The notes under the pieces: generated by a model | Seen by the model: the letters and a program-made list of their open reading frames with translations, nothing else | Databases searched by the model: none | What the model was told of the DNA's origin: nothing | Shown: piece after piece, positions 9,393 through 20,979 of the stretch | Layout of the letters: every line of letters starts with the position of its first letter | Numbering within the stretch: the first letter of the stretch is position 1 | Made by a program: the position numbers and the translations under genes | Assembly: GCA_945859605.1 (NCBI GenBank) | Contig: OX243817.1 | Location: 34,684,968 to 34,748,967 of the forward strand | Source: Lumbricus rubellus | Taxonomy: Eukaryota; Annelida; Clitellata; Crassiclitellata; Lumbricidae | Direction of reading: 5' to 3' | DNA: 64,000 nucleotides

Positions 9393-10019
9393 GCAAGTTT
9401 GCTTCAAGATCGTTAATATTCAGCAGCCTTTTGAATATTCGAATTATTTTATTACAGAGCAAGATCATCATGGTTTCGCAAAAATAATTAAACCTTTTTC
9501 AGTGTCACTGGTACATGTATGAAGGTGTGTTGTTGCTGAGAGATTTGTAAGTAAGACATACCATGCCAAGCTAGGTTGGAGTGACCGGTATTTAAAGATT
9601 CGACATCACCATCAAGCCTCTGGTAACATAAATAAGGAGAGTGAAGCTTATAAATGTACAAAAAGGGACTAAATGAGATTTGAGCGTAGGCTAATTTTAA
9701 ATATCCGCGTACTTCAGATTAGATAAGCTTTCTTTGCATTTATTAGTCTTGTATCGCCCAGTCATTTGCGATATGTTTCGTAACCTTCATGTCATTTTGT
9801 TGCGTTGCCAGTAAATCAGCCTCACTCACTGATTTAGGCTACTGGCAATGCTCAATCGTTAATAACTGTTGCAGTCATTAACGCTTGGGCTTAAGGCTTC
9901 TTTGGTTGTAAATAGACACGATATGATACACTTCAATTTGGCTACATGAGGCAGGTCAATAATAACCAAATGCACGAAATCTGGCCTTGGCTTATTATTA
10001 TGAGAAATACACGCATTCA

Positions 10020-11600
10020 AAAGGTTGGAACGCCATATAACGAAATGTCATGGACAAAATGGCACGAACAAAATTTCATAATGTCAAAATGCAACCAGAC
10101 AAAAAGTCACGGATTAAATGTTACAATGTATAAAAGACCCCCTAGTTAATAGTATTTCCCGTGCAAGACTGCATATCGGTCAATGCAGCTTCTCCACTCT
10201 CCTCTGACCATCGCCACCTCGACAGCGTCGTCCCATCCTCCCACGCCATCTACATTCTACAAACGTTGCAAATCCTCTCGTATGGTTTTATGACTTTTAT
10301 TTCAATTCATTCTCGGTCTTCTTTTCCACGTTTTCCATCGGGAGCCAATTTTACTGCTTGGCAATTTTACTGCTTACAGCAGCGACTAATTGGCGATGTG
10401 TAGTCTGAAACATAGATGTAAAAACGATGGAAACATATTTTAAAAAGCGGGAAAATCTCGTTTTATTCTAAAAAACACAAAAAATCACACAAACGAAAAC
10501 GAAACATCATTTGACTTTTTACATCTTAAGCTGCATTTTTAACTTAAAACAGTTGTTTATGCAATTTTATCTTAATTGGCAAATAACACAACTTTGCTAG
10601 CAGCCCAAAATTAAATTATAAGTAGCATTATAATCTGCAACAGTTAATATTTGCTTAAAATGTGGTTTGATAAGAAATTAAGAAAGGAAAGGGAGGCTAT
10701 AATAGGACTATATTGAAATCTTTTCAAATTTAAATTGCTAGAATAAGTCAGCGTTAGTTAGTTCATGCTGATCGACATAATGCAATTAAATTAAAAACAG
10801 AAACTTGTAAGAACTAGTCTAGAGATGTTTACTAAATTAGGCCTATACAGTATACAATGTACTTATAATTGTTGCTTAACCTATTATTATAGGCTTAAAA
10901 AGTTTATATCAAAATAACTCTTATGTAGGCCTATTTCTCAAATGATGACGCTAAACAATTAAATAATGACACTAGTTAGCTGAATCTTCGAGAGTAAGTT
11001 GCATTAAGAACGTAAGAAATATCAGAAGGAAAGAAATTAGGAAAATAGTAACAGACATTAAATAATATATTAGTAGAGTTAGTCTACACAAAAGACTGAA
11101 TAAAACGATGCGATAAATAAATGAAGAAAAGCTCATTTTAAGCAACTATGGGCTAAATAGTAAAAGAGTAAATAAGTGTTTATTGTAATAACTGATAATC
11201 TCCAAATCAGAATCCTGGCTTTTCCATCGAAAGACAGACATTGACACGAGTTCTTAAAACCAACGTTGCATGTTGTATCGAAAATATGTAGGATAAACAA
11301 TAGAAACACTTGAAGTCAGCTATATTCAGCATTATAGTAGTACTAAGTATTTAAGTAGTCGGATTTTGCTTTCTTCCTGTTTTTACCAACGAAAATATTT
11401 TGTTTATTGTTACGACCACCTTGCAGATCATTTTGGGACTGTCAATTTTAAAAATAAGCACTTATTTGCTCTTTGATATTCATGACATTTTGACATTGTG
11501 TCAGGAGACATTTTCTATTATGACATTTTGTCCCAGCCTTTTTGATCACGACATTAAATTTTTGGCGCATGTCATTTTGCCAGTAGACCGATTGAAATTA
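10020..11600. mobile_element. DNA transposon in intron 1 of M1, TIRs built of GACAAAATGTC
   Basis: The left end (about 10030-10130) has repeated GACAAAATG / AAATGTCA strings. The right end (about 11470-11585) has the same strings reversed (TGACATTTTG, CATTTTGTC). The same element lies at 42113-43725 in M4, and its right half is in M3 (33400-33740). M5 shows an apparently empty site in its shorter intron. The interior is AT-rich with no transposase frame, so it is non-autonomous. I do not name the superfamily. Confidence 0.6.
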
Positions 11601-12044
11601 TAGAAATAAGTCTCTGTAAAACGTCGGCCAGAATAATATTTAGAATTAAAGCGTATTTTCTTCTAGGAATCTGATGAAGACAACTCTGATGAGTGCGAGA
11701 GGACTTGGTGCAGGTCATATCTTCAGCGCTTACTATGGAGGCAAACAGGAACACATATATTGATGTGTGAAAGTTTCTTTGAACTTCCTTTCTGCTATGT
11801 ATTAACAAATTTTACAGACCTTGACCGTATGGAATTCAACCCGAATATCATTGCAATACCTCGTGGCGTAGGCCTAGCATTTGTCAGGAATTTTGGACAA
11901 GAAATCTTTATTATTGATGCACAGGACACACATCTGGGATTCGTGAAATTGCTAACAGACCATTCTAGCATTGTCAGATATTTCTGCATCACTAAAAGCG
12001 GAATTCATGGGCCTGCGAATACGTTTGCAATGGAAGAAGATGAC

Positions 12045-12301
12045 TGTAAACTGCCTTCACTTGCAGTTGGCCACAGGCCACGAGTTGACTCAAAAGTTTC
12101 CAGTACAACTAACTTTATTAATGATATTCACACATTTATATACAACTATAAAAATAAGCTACGCCTATAATGTTCAGATTGTCCAATCAGGACACAGTGT
12201 GTCCTGTCATAATTCTTGAGTGACAGTTCATAGTTCAATTTAATAAATATATAATATATATGTGTCCATATATATCTATGCCTAGCTACCTACCTATGAC
12301 A
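12045..12301 (-). repeat. LTR (3' LTR of the minus-strand element)
   Basis: 257 bp, TGTAAACTGCC...CTATGACA in plus orientation, with the same sequence as 16524-16780. It contains an AT-rich TATATA stretch near 12245-12275. Target duplication ATGAC lies at its left. Confidence 0.93.
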
Positions 12302-12658
12302 TTACCTCTAATCTTTCTTTTTTTAAGTTTGCAAATCATAACAATTTGTAAACTTAAATATAATATATAAAATCAACACAATAATAATTAAAATAAAAAC
12401 TAATTATCTACTACATATGTTTTCCCTGGATCCATATGTACATTACATTACATTGCTTCTCTACATACAGTCTAGACCTATCTAACATTGCCTTTATTTT
12501 ATCAGGGTTTATTTTCTCTTGACCTAAACCAATCACATTACCACTAAATTTGATTTCAAGTTAACCAAATTCACTCTTATTTAAAGTGAGAGTCAGATTA
12601 TATGTTCTCATCATTCTGCATTAAAACAACACAATAAAATGCTTGAGATGGTCATCCT

Positions 12659-15600
12659 TCATCCCATGTCATCGAATGGGCTGCTTGCTTGCGTCACGAT
12701 GCCCATAGTGATGAGTTCAGAAATCTGTCTCTCGACTTCTGATCGATACATCAGTGGTATGTGATAGGCAGAGAACTCTTTTCGTACAAACTCAGGCAGC
12801 AGATTAACTTCACGTTCTACGACAATACAAAAATCATGTTTGTCAGAAAAACAGTCAGTGTATTTATTTAAAACATTCAGCAATTGTGTTTGTTGTGTGA
12901 CAGTCAAATGTTCAAGTTGTTTATGATCTAGGCCTATCTGCAAAGTATTACAAGAGCCATGCCATCTGGACATCAATTTGTTATTTGAGGTTGGGTACAA
13001 AACAATAACACTGTCTCCCGGTTCAAAGGATTTGTCCTTAGCATCTTGCTTCAACTGAGCATGAATATCAGCATTTTTAAAAGCTTCTGACAAATTTTGT
13101 TTCAGTTTCTCCAAATATTTCAAGGGCTTGTTCCCTAAATCTAGTGAAAATGTATTTTCATTTGCCCATGATTCCTTCAGTAGGCCTATTGTCAAAGGTC
13201 CCCATGGTAACCTTCCATAGACTAGTAAGTAAAGAGCTACCCCAGTCGTGTCATCTGGCACTTGATCTAACACAACATTTCTGACTTTTAGTTGGCAATC
13301 AGTACTGTAACAGGATGCAGACCACTCTTTACTTTCGTTTTCAATTCCGGGCCAGATAAAAGTTAGACTTATCCTTTCTAGAGTTTTATCTTCAGGGAAA
13401 TGACCGCCGTGAGCCAATTCTTTAATCTTCTGCCGTCTCTGCTGGGGCACAGCCAGTAACATGACATGTTCTGTTTTCCGTAGCGACTCATCCGCTTGTT
13501 GTTGCTTGGCAAAGACCATAGAATCTGATAAACCTACAGTCTGCTGCAATTGATGTTGCGCTGATACCTGTTCCGGCTTTTGTTGTGCCAATGCAGCTTT
13601 ATCTGCAATACTTTCATGTTTTGCCGAATCACATAGACTTACACTTGGATAGTGTGTCATTTCCGTTTTATCTAAAACTTTTGGCTCTTTAGCCAAGCTT
13701 ACTTCCTCACTCATTTGTTGTTCAGCTTTTTCCCTTTGCGATCTCGTCATCATATTTGACTGAATTTGAGCGTCTAGGATGGAAATTTTTGGCAATGATT
13801 TCAACTCTGCAATTATTTCCGGATGTAACAAACAAGTCTCTTTTCCTGTCATATCTTCAACGACTGCACAAATTATTGGCATAAAGGGTCCAATATTTAA
13901 GCATTTATCATTTTTAGTTATCTCTTCGTTCACCAATCTCAATTCCAATTTAACCAGCTTTGCTAAAACAGGTTTTCCAGCTGCACATTGAATGCTCACT
14001 TGACCCATTTCCTCAACAGGCAATCCTTTAATCAAATCATTGCTCAAAACTGGAACCTCAGTACCACTGTCCACTAGCGCTTTTGCTTTCACATGCTGAC
14101 TCCCGTTCACCTTCAGTTCAATGTCTAAATGCTGTAAGGTTGCCTTTTTCAGCACCACTTTAGACTGAAAACATTTCACATCCTTTTCTCCCTTAATCTT
14201 ACTTACTTTCTGTTCCACCTTCTCCTCTTTCTCCAGAACACATTTCATTACGGCCTTCGGTTCAGTCTCTATCTCTCTCACATCTTCACTATCATCTTCA
14301 CTGAATTCCTCAGGTCTGTTAATCACCTGTATCATCGGCCTCACTATTTCTTCTAGAGCACACGCCCTAGATGAAACTTCTTTCTGTTTATTTTTCCAAC
14401 AATTCTTGATTGTATGACTTTTGTCACCGCACCCCCAACATTTTCTCTCATTCTTTTCTGTGAAATCTTTCTTCACTTCAGGTCTTACATACTTACTTGA
14501 AAATGCCTTTTCCTTCCCAAAACCTCTGTCTTTCCATTCTCTGTTACCTTGATCCTTACTCTGGTAAAAATGATTCTCTGGTGGTTTTGATTGATTACAA
14601 AATGGTTTTGATGAACCCACATAACCAATTTTGTTATTCACATGAAGGTCAGCTAAGTCTGCAATCGCATCAGATGATAGACAATCTGTTCCTTCCTTCA
14701 TCAAAACAAATTGTAATGGACCAGGTGCCAGAACCTCTTTCAGTCTATCCGCAACCATTAAATCAAACAGTTTTTCAAAGCTCTGCTTCACATCCCTGCT
14801 GCGTAAATAATAATTAAACAGATTCTTTAACCTCATGTTAAACAAAACAAACGTTTCATCGGGAGATTTTCTAGCCTCCATAAATTTGGTTCTGTATTCA
14901 ATCGAAGTTAATTTGAATTCCCTGAGGATGTAATCTTTCACACGATCATAATCATCATGATCTTTGTAGGACAGTCTATTCAACACTGCACGGGCTTTGT
15001 ATGACATCAAGGGTAGCAATAACTTCACCCAAAACTCCTTGTCAACTTTAAAACTTTGAAATGCGTTTTCAACAGTCTCGAAATACAGAGGTATTTCTGC
15101 CAAATCTACCGGCATTCTCGGTAGCACATGTTTCATGGCATCACCTAGTTTTTTTATTTTGCTTACCGGAGACTCGTCCTCCTTCTCTTTCTTCTTCTTC
15201 GCTTCAAACATTTCTTTCTCCATTCTCTCTTCCTTTTCCCGTCTCTCCGACCTCTCTTCCTCCATCTGCTTCATTTGCAGTTTGTGTAATTCTATCTCCT
15301 CTCTTCTCATCTGCATTTCCTCTCTCCTTAACGCCATCTCTTTCAGAGCCATCTCTTCTCTTCTCTCCTCTCTCCTCATAGCCATCTCCTCTCTTCTCAA
15401 AGCCATCTCCTCCATTTTCGATCTCTCTTCTCTGCCGGTACTCATCCTTCTAGGCGTATATTCTTCTACTTCTGACACTCTGCTCTCTTCTCCATATTCA
15501 ACATACGCACCAACCTGTATTTCTCCTTCTTCTGCAACCCATGCCTTGGCCAATTCCTCACACAGTGCTTCACGATCAAGTAAAAACAATTCATCTTGCG

Positions 15601-15724
15601 ACTTTCCATACTTCCTCAACACTTGTCTCACCCTCTCGGTAGACATCTTATCCATTTCTGCCCGTCTTTCACTTGTAAGACTTTCCATTTTGTTATACAA
15701 ATCAAGCACAAAATCACCACACAA
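12659..15724 (-). CDS. Gag-protease-(integrase remnant)-(RT start) polyprotein of the LTR element
   Basis: The protein has 1021 residues. Residues about 90-185 are a highly charged Glu/Arg/Lys coiled coil. A Gag-like helical region follows (about 190-370). A CCHC zinc knuckle has C429, C432, H437 and C442. A retropepsin-like V-D-S-G-T motif has Asp near 552, with D-S-G in place of the more usual D-T-G. An integrase zinc-binding H2C2 segment starts near H772, but the D,D,E core is deleted and only the end of the integrase region remains (Y-G-R-L-P-W-G-P-L). Residues about 930-1021 resemble the start of a Ty3/gypsy reverse transcriptase (E-F-S-A-Y-H-I-P, G-I-V-T-Q-A-S-S-P-F) and then stop. Integrase before RT is the gene order of Gmr1-type gypsy elements. 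Confidence 0.85.
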   Translation of the reverse strand: MCGDFVLDLYNKMESLTSERRAEMDKMSTERVRQVLRKYGKSQDELFLLDREALCEELAKAWVAEEGEIQVGAYVEYGEESRVSEVEEYTPRRMSTGREERSKMEEMALRREEMAMRREERREEMALKEMALRREEMQMRREEIELHKLQMKQMEEERSERREKEERMEKEMFEAKKKKEKEDESPVSKIKKLGDAMKHVLPRMPVDLAEIPLYFETVENAFQSFKVDKEFWVKLLLPLMSYKARAVLNRLSYKDHDDYDRVKDYILREFKLTSIEYRTKFMEARKSPDETFVLFNMRLKNLFNYYLRSRDVKQSFEKLFDLMVADRLKEVLAPGPLQFVLMKEGTDCLSSDAIADLADLHVNNKIGYVGSSKPFCNQSKPPENHFYQSKDQGNREWKDRGFGKEKAFSSKYVRPEVKKDFTEKNERKCWGCGDKSHTIKNCWKNKQKEVSSRACALEEIVRPMIQVINRPEEFSEDDSEDVREIETEPKAVMKCVLEKEEKVEQKVSKIKGEKDVKCFQSKVVLKKATLQHLDIELKVNGSQHVKAKALVDSGTEVPVLSNDLIKGLPVEEMGQVSIQCAAGKPVLAKLVKLELRLVNEEITKNDKCLNIGPFMPIICAVVEDMTGKETCLLHPEIIAELKSLPKISILDAQIQSNMMTRSQREKAEQQMSEEVSLAKEPKVLDKTEMTHYPSVSLCDSAKHESIADKAALAQQKPEQVSAQHQLQQTVGLSDSMVFAKQQQADESLRKTEHVMLLAVPQQRRQKIKELAHGGHFPEDKTLERISLTFIWPGIENESKEWSASCYSTDCQLKVRNVVLDQVPDDTTGVALYLLVYGRLPWGPLTIGLLKESWANENTFSLDLGNKPLKYLEKLKQNLSEAFKNADIHAQLKQDAKDKSFEPGDSVIVLYPTSNNKLMSRWHGSCNTLQIGLDHKQLEHLTVTQQTQLLNVLNKYTDCFSDKHDFCIVVEREVNLLPEFVRKEFSAYHIPLMYRSEVERQISELITMGIVTQASSPFDDMG

Positions 15725-16523
15725 TGAAAATCACCACCAAAGTACAAAATCACCACACAGTGAAAATCACAACACAATCAAAGTCACAACACAATCAAAA
15801 TCACCATCAAGTACATCAACTAAAAGTCACACACACACACAAGTGTTCACGAGTGTACAATCAAAATTTAACTTATCTTTTCCACCAAAGTCTTCTTTTC
15901 TTGTCTTTGAAGACCAACATGAACGGTAGACCCTTGTCGTAGCTCCGTCCCGTCTCAGAATCGACTTGACTTGTCCTTGACCTGTCCTTCAAGTAGGATC
16001 GTCGTTGAACTGGACCTCTGCACTCCGGAATCGTCTGTCTCCTTGGTTCTGCACGGTTGACTAGGAACGATCCGTCTGCTCGGCTTCGTCTGAATCTTCT
16101 TGATCAGCTTGGCCTCCGCAATCAAACCCACGTCAACAGAAGTCTAGACGAAGTGTTAGTCAGACCTAGATATGATCAGCCCTTCTAACACCCGTCAAAC
16201 AACAACTGATTGACCACCCCTGTCTGAGTTCGGCTCTGTGGATCGTCCCACCCGACCACTCAAACTAGACAACTTGTTGACTTTAAGTTGTCTCTCTTTC
16301 CGTCAGAACTCGCCGACGTCTCCTGCTGTTGCCGTCTCCCTGTTATGCAACCAACGTAGTTGACACAACACGGCTTTCTCTCATGTACACGACTCAGACA
16401 AGATAACAATTTGCTGCTAATCTGTCTCTCCAACACTCCAACAGTCTCTTCGATAATATCTCCACCAGTCTCTTCGGTTTGCGTGGCCAGGGATCATTCG
16501 TATCCCACCACGATGCCACCAAA
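15725..16523 (-). other. Untranslated leader of the LTR element
   Basis: An 800-bp leader between the 5' LTR and the polyprotein ATG, with a CACAGTGAAAATCAC-type short repeat near 15724-15800 and the candidate primer-binding site at its LTR end. Small open frames here have no recognisable domain. Confidence 0.6.
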
Positions 16524-16780
16524 TGTAAACTGCCTTCACTTGCAGTTGGCCACAGGCCACGAGTTGACTCAAAAGTTTCCAGTACAACTAACTTTATTAA
16601 TGATATTCACACATTTATATACAACTATAAAAATAAGCTACGCCTATAATGTTCAGATTGTCCAATCAGGACACAGTGTGTCCTGTCATAATTCTTGAGT
16701 GACAGTTCATAGTTCAATTTAATAAATATATAATATATATGTGTCCATATATATCTATGCCTAGCTACCTACCTATGACA
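16524..16780 (-). repeat. LTR (5' LTR of the minus-strand element)
   Basis: Partner of the repeat at 12045-12301. I found no mismatch when reading the two side by side. It is followed by the duplicated ATGAC at 16781-16785, after which the M1 coding frame resumes. Confidence 0.93.
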
Positions 16781-18559
16781 ATGACATCATGGAACAGTTC
16801 AATGATGCGGTGAAGATTGAACCGAATAGCTTTGGTTTAGAGCAACCAAAAATAGACAAGGTAATGGCAATATTCTGTCCATATTGGCCCATTGAAGCGC
16901 AGGACTGGATATCAAGGACTACTTTGAGCGGATGGCTCGATAAAGATATAAAAGAGCACATAGAACGAGGTGGCTGCCACTTAGTTGCAAAATCTCACTA
17001 CGCTGAACCCAATGACGACACTCAATGCAGATATTCCTTTTCTCAAGCAGAGATTGTTTTGATTCACAGCTGGAATGACGTTCAGAAATACATTTACCAC
17101 ATTCTCCGTGTAATCAAAGGACGTATTTCAAGGTCCTGCAAATCGGAAGAGAAAAGCGTTTTTCACAAGTATCTTATCAAGACGTTGATGTTGTGGGCTT
17201 GCGAAATGAAGCCTAAAGAGTTTTGGGCTGAGGGAAATGTTAAAGCTACAGTGAAAGAGTTGCTCTGTCAAACTATTGAATGTCTAATAGATAGAGAATG
17301 TCCACACTATTTCATATCTGGTCTCAACATTCTGGACTGTTCAGTTGGTTCCGAAATTACCAGTGAAATTTTCGAACTGGAGCAGTTCGTGAGCGTGGGT
17401 GTTTCGAGAATCATGGCCGATTTTCCGAAATTGGACGAGAAGATGATTATGCGTGTGGAAGTTTCTAAGGCACTGATTATGTGTTGTGGTTTATCTACAA
17501 TTGCTAGCGCATGTGTAAATCCATTGGATCCAGCATTCGGAATATATAATTTTAGCGGCGCGTTTTTTTCAGATGATCCTATGAAATACTCAGAACTTGA
17601 AAATCTTTCAAAAGGAATTATGGCCCATAAACGGCTTCAGTCTTTGAATTCTCCAATAGGCCTACGAAGAATGGCTAACAGTGCAAACATGTCCCCAATA
17701 GAACATTTCAGACTTTGCCTTGAAGAACACAGTGACATACACTCAATATGGATGTTTAATTTACAAGACTCTTTGCATGTCAATATTGGAAGATTTGTGA
17801 ACAAATGCATTTCAGATGGCGCAAGTAGAAATAACACTTGCTGTTTTTATAGATTGCTTGACCGTGTATGTTGCTACGAAAGGCTTCCTCGGAATTTATC
17901 CATCCGATCGGCTTGGTATGAATTTGCAGAACTTGAAATAAATTCCATTGGCAAGTTTATTCTGACGGTCTTCAACAAGTTCTACATAAACATATTAACT
18001 ATTATCAGCCGTTTATTTTGTGCAAATTTTTACCACACATACCTTCGCAATTACAGAGTGGCCGTAGATATAATTATGCCGGCAAACTATTCAAATATTT
18101 GAATCTAAGTACGTCAGAAGGTTAGTCGAGGGAGGCACTTTTCCTATACCATTTCTGAGTTGCGACGTGATTACTTTGTTTGACAAAAATATTCAGACAG
18201 TTTTTGGATTCGTAAGTTTATTCATTTGTGTTGGATATGAAAAGGAAATGAATCGCGGTAATCTGATCGAAATAGTTTCTCATTTTACGAGTCCTTTCAC
18301 TCGAAAGGAAAGGATTCGTCGTCAGAGAAGTTCTCGGTATTGTCGAATCATTTCTTCTCTTGCTGTTCAACTCTGTCCGGCAATGTTCATCAGGTACATT
18401 GGAAGGCAATGTGAGACACAGCTCGGCTTGAGCTACGAACGTCTTTTTGACATAGATCTATCCATATTATTAAAAGGGCAAGATCCGACTAAACGTCTAG
18501 CACGTCATGCTATTATGGTATTACAGTGTGCTATTACCATTGCACATGACTGAAGGAAC

Positions 18560-18719
18560 AGTTGCAACACTATAAAATAATGATCATTTGAATATGAAGA
18601 TGCTTTAAAGTGGATCTCAAATGTTTCTCGGTTTGTTAATAAGACCTGTTATTCTTACAACGGTGCGATCTATTCAATACCGTAACGACCTTGTGTCTGA
18701 GACCATAATTATGGGCCTA
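18560..18719 (+). other. 3' flank of M1
   Basis: It aligns with the 3' flanks of M3 (35950-36110) and M4 (46300-46415), through a GGATCTCAA..GTTTCT block and a TATTCTTACA block. It probably holds the 3' untranslated region; a TATAAAATAA string near 18570 is the best poly(A) signal candidate. Confidence 0.4.
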
Positions 18720-19200
18720 GGCCTAAATAGCAAATAGTCAAACGTCGAGGCGTCAGTGAAAGAGTTGCACTATCAAAAAAACTTGTTTCTAATAAACAGG
18801 AAACGTCCGCACTATTTTACACTGTAGGTATCAACATTCTCAAATGTTCAGTTGGCGCCAATGTTACCAGAACAGTTTTTCAGCTATAGCAGTTCATGTG
18901 TGGGGTGTATCGAGAATGAAGGTCGATTTTCCGAAATTCGACGAGTAAGCTTAGATCTAGATGAATGGGCATGTAGAAGTTTCTAAGAAAATGAATAACT
19001 ATATGCCTACGTACGTTGAATTTATCTACTATAATAATTGCTGACGTACAGGAGTATATGTAAATCCATTGGATCCAGCGCTCAGACACAGGCCTAGCCT
19101 ATATTTTTAGCGGCACGTTTTCAGCTAGCCATTTGATTAATTCAGAATTTGAAAATCTTCTAAAAGAAATTATGGCCCATGACAAGTTTATCACCTGTTT
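18720..19200 (+). pseudogene. Decayed partial Mab-21 copy downstream of M1
   Basis: The sequence matches the middle of the M exons, from the V-E-A-S-V-K-E-L-L segment through the N-I-L-x-C-S segment, the D-F-P-K-F-D segment and the N-P-L-D-P-A segment. It has several stops and small indels. It lacks both ends of the gene. A shorter version of the same relic, with the same join, lies downstream of M3 at 36120-36300, so the relic was part of the duplicated unit. Confidence 0.85.
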
Positions 19201-20979
19201 CAATAATAATATGTAGGCCTATGGTCTAATCTTGTTCCTTCACAAGCATCTAATCATTGAGTTCAGTTATCATAGGGAGGAAACGTGAAATGCAATTCAG
19301 CCTCTAAAGTTGGTGATTTCTACAGTGAAGAGAGATTACTGCAACTTTAAACCATGAATGGATTCAGAACACCAGCAACTTGTTCTAAATACATGTGAAG
19401 GCTGTCCGGTGGTTAACCTTCTCGGAATACACATACTCACATAGTTTATTTTCAGCATTGCTGCATTGCGCGCTCTGTTATCTTTAATTATAGCGTGGCA
19501 CCTACAATTATTCTAAAAACTGACAGCGATCTCATCTCATAGATTGAATGGGTCAATGCAACAATATAAAAATATTCTGCTATCCCATCATTTCCCTACT
19601 CTGTCGGTCGTACGATATTTAGATGTCAAAGTAAAGGTGATGTCCATTAATCTAGACCAGCAGAGAAGCTCCTATTGAAGCAAATCACACGTGCTCACCC
19701 TTTTATAGGCAGAGAGCACAATCACGTCAAATAAATGGTTGTGGTAGCCTGCTCAATACGCTATAAGCTTACCCAGACCAACAGCTTGAGTTGGCCTACC
19801 TGGCGTCTTATCGCATTCAATTCAGAAGGGTTTCAACGCGGATTGAAATGCAAAAGACTCGTTTAAGTTAGTAGGCCTACGCCTAATCTTCAGATATAGG
19901 CCTACATGAGCACATTAATTATTTTTTTGCTTTAAAACAGTCGGGTTTTAGGAAAAATCACCAGTTGCACGCTTTACGAATTATGGTAGGCCAAATAGTC
20001 AATAAAATTAATCAGCGAGCAATTTGTCACTTTGACTTGCTTCAATACCACAGGGATTATTATCTGACTCTGTAGTCTACAAATTATTTTATTCCAAGCT
20101 GCGTTTAAACAGACTAAACGAGTTTATAATCCAAGGCATTACCAGGCGTAGGCCTAACATTGAAGAACAATTGAAAGGCTGACGCTGACTTTAATAGGCT
20201 AACTATCGATAAATATATCGCACAGGTATATAGGTCTAAGTGTTTTATCAATTTTAAATTGCAAACTTATAATTCAGAGATAGGGCCTATAAAATATAGA
20301 ATTCAATGCACTGTCGAGGAAATTAATAGGGTACTTGGTCAATAGATCTTTTGTGGTCTGCTCATCTACAGCAACCCGCTAAACTCTTAAAATTAGTTTG
20401 ACGGCTTTAAGTATGTGAATACTTTCCTCTAGAAAGACGACAAAATAGGCCAACTGGAGGTCAAGCCCAAAACACCAAGGGCTAATAATCAATGGAACAG
20501 ATAGATGTTAATGTGGGGAACGGTCCACTTTGATGGTGAACGCTATTTTCCGTTCTGCAGAGGCAACAATTTCAACAAAGACCGTCCTTACAATGCATAA
20601 GTTAATAAAATATGATAGTTTAACGTTGGCTTACATAAATTATTATTTATTGTTTCATGCTGCTTATGTTATAATTGGCGTCAATCATCATGTTACTGTT
20701 GACAGCATCCGATAAAGTGCATTAGCCACCACCTCTCTCTGTGGGGGTGGGGGGGAATTACGCACCCGTGACGAAGGTGCAAGCGAAACCAGGCAACTGC
20801 AGTCGGCTATGTGGCCCTACAGGTCACGCTTTAATGGAGGCCATGCAGTGGTACAGAAAACAATAATCAACAAACCGCAGAATAAGACCAGAGCTGGGCT
20901 CTGTGTGTAATTAAAATTCGTAAGTCGTCAGTCTCACGCCCAGGCTATTGATTGGGTGTCTGCGTGTGCTTCGCGAGAG
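19201..20979. other. Inter-unit noncoding DNA
   Basis: No gene is recognised. Two parts are shared with other unit ends: 19260-19440 with 51060-51240 (CTACAGTGAA, AAATACATGTGA, GGTGGTTAACC) and 19621-19800 with 5171-5430. TAGGCCTA octamers are frequent. A G run lies near 20742-20755. Confidence 0.5.

Larger units (their letters stand above)
12045..16780 (-). mobile_element. Young Gmr1-like Ty3/gypsy LTR retrotransposon, internally deleted
   Basis: Two 257-bp direct repeats (12045-12301 and 16524-16780), beginning TG and ending CA, appear identical on reading, and ATGAC is duplicated on both sides (12040-12044, 16781-16785). The element reads on the minus strand. Just inside its 5' LTR is a TGGTGGCATCGTGGTGGGAT string, a plausible primer-binding site for an unidentified tRNA. 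Just before its 3' LTR lies a purine-rich tract (12302-12330). The single ORF carries Gag, protease, integrase remnants and the start of reverse transcriptase in that order. The catalytic parts are missing, so the copy must have moved with help from a complete relative. Confidence 0.92.
11667..18553 (+). pseudogene. M1: Mab-21/cGAS-like gene, broken by an LTR element and a frameshift
   Basis: The main coding exon starts after a TTCTAG acceptor (11665-11666) and is open to 12044. It is then interrupted by the LTR retrotransposon (12045-16780) plus its 5-bp target duplication, and resumes in the same frame at 16786. A net 4-nt insertion near 18075-18083, relative to M3, shifts the frame to a stop at 18102. 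The old frame continues from about 18085 to the TGA at 18553. The nucleotidyltransferase GS motif has become E-S (C-E-S-F-F-E), while D-L-D and the later Asp before C-P-Y-W-P remain. Mab-21 helical motifs, the TPR-like segment and the conserved L-F-D-K-N-I-Q-T-V-F-G-F motif are all recognisable. Apart from the LTR copy the lesions are few, so inactivation is recent. Closest relatives in the window are M3 and M4. Confidence 0.85.

Noticed and set aside
15061..15929. Plus-strand Ser/Phe/Leu-rich frames of 106 and 264 codons
   Set aside because: They are the antisense of the Glu/Arg-rich coiled coil of the LTR element's Gag.
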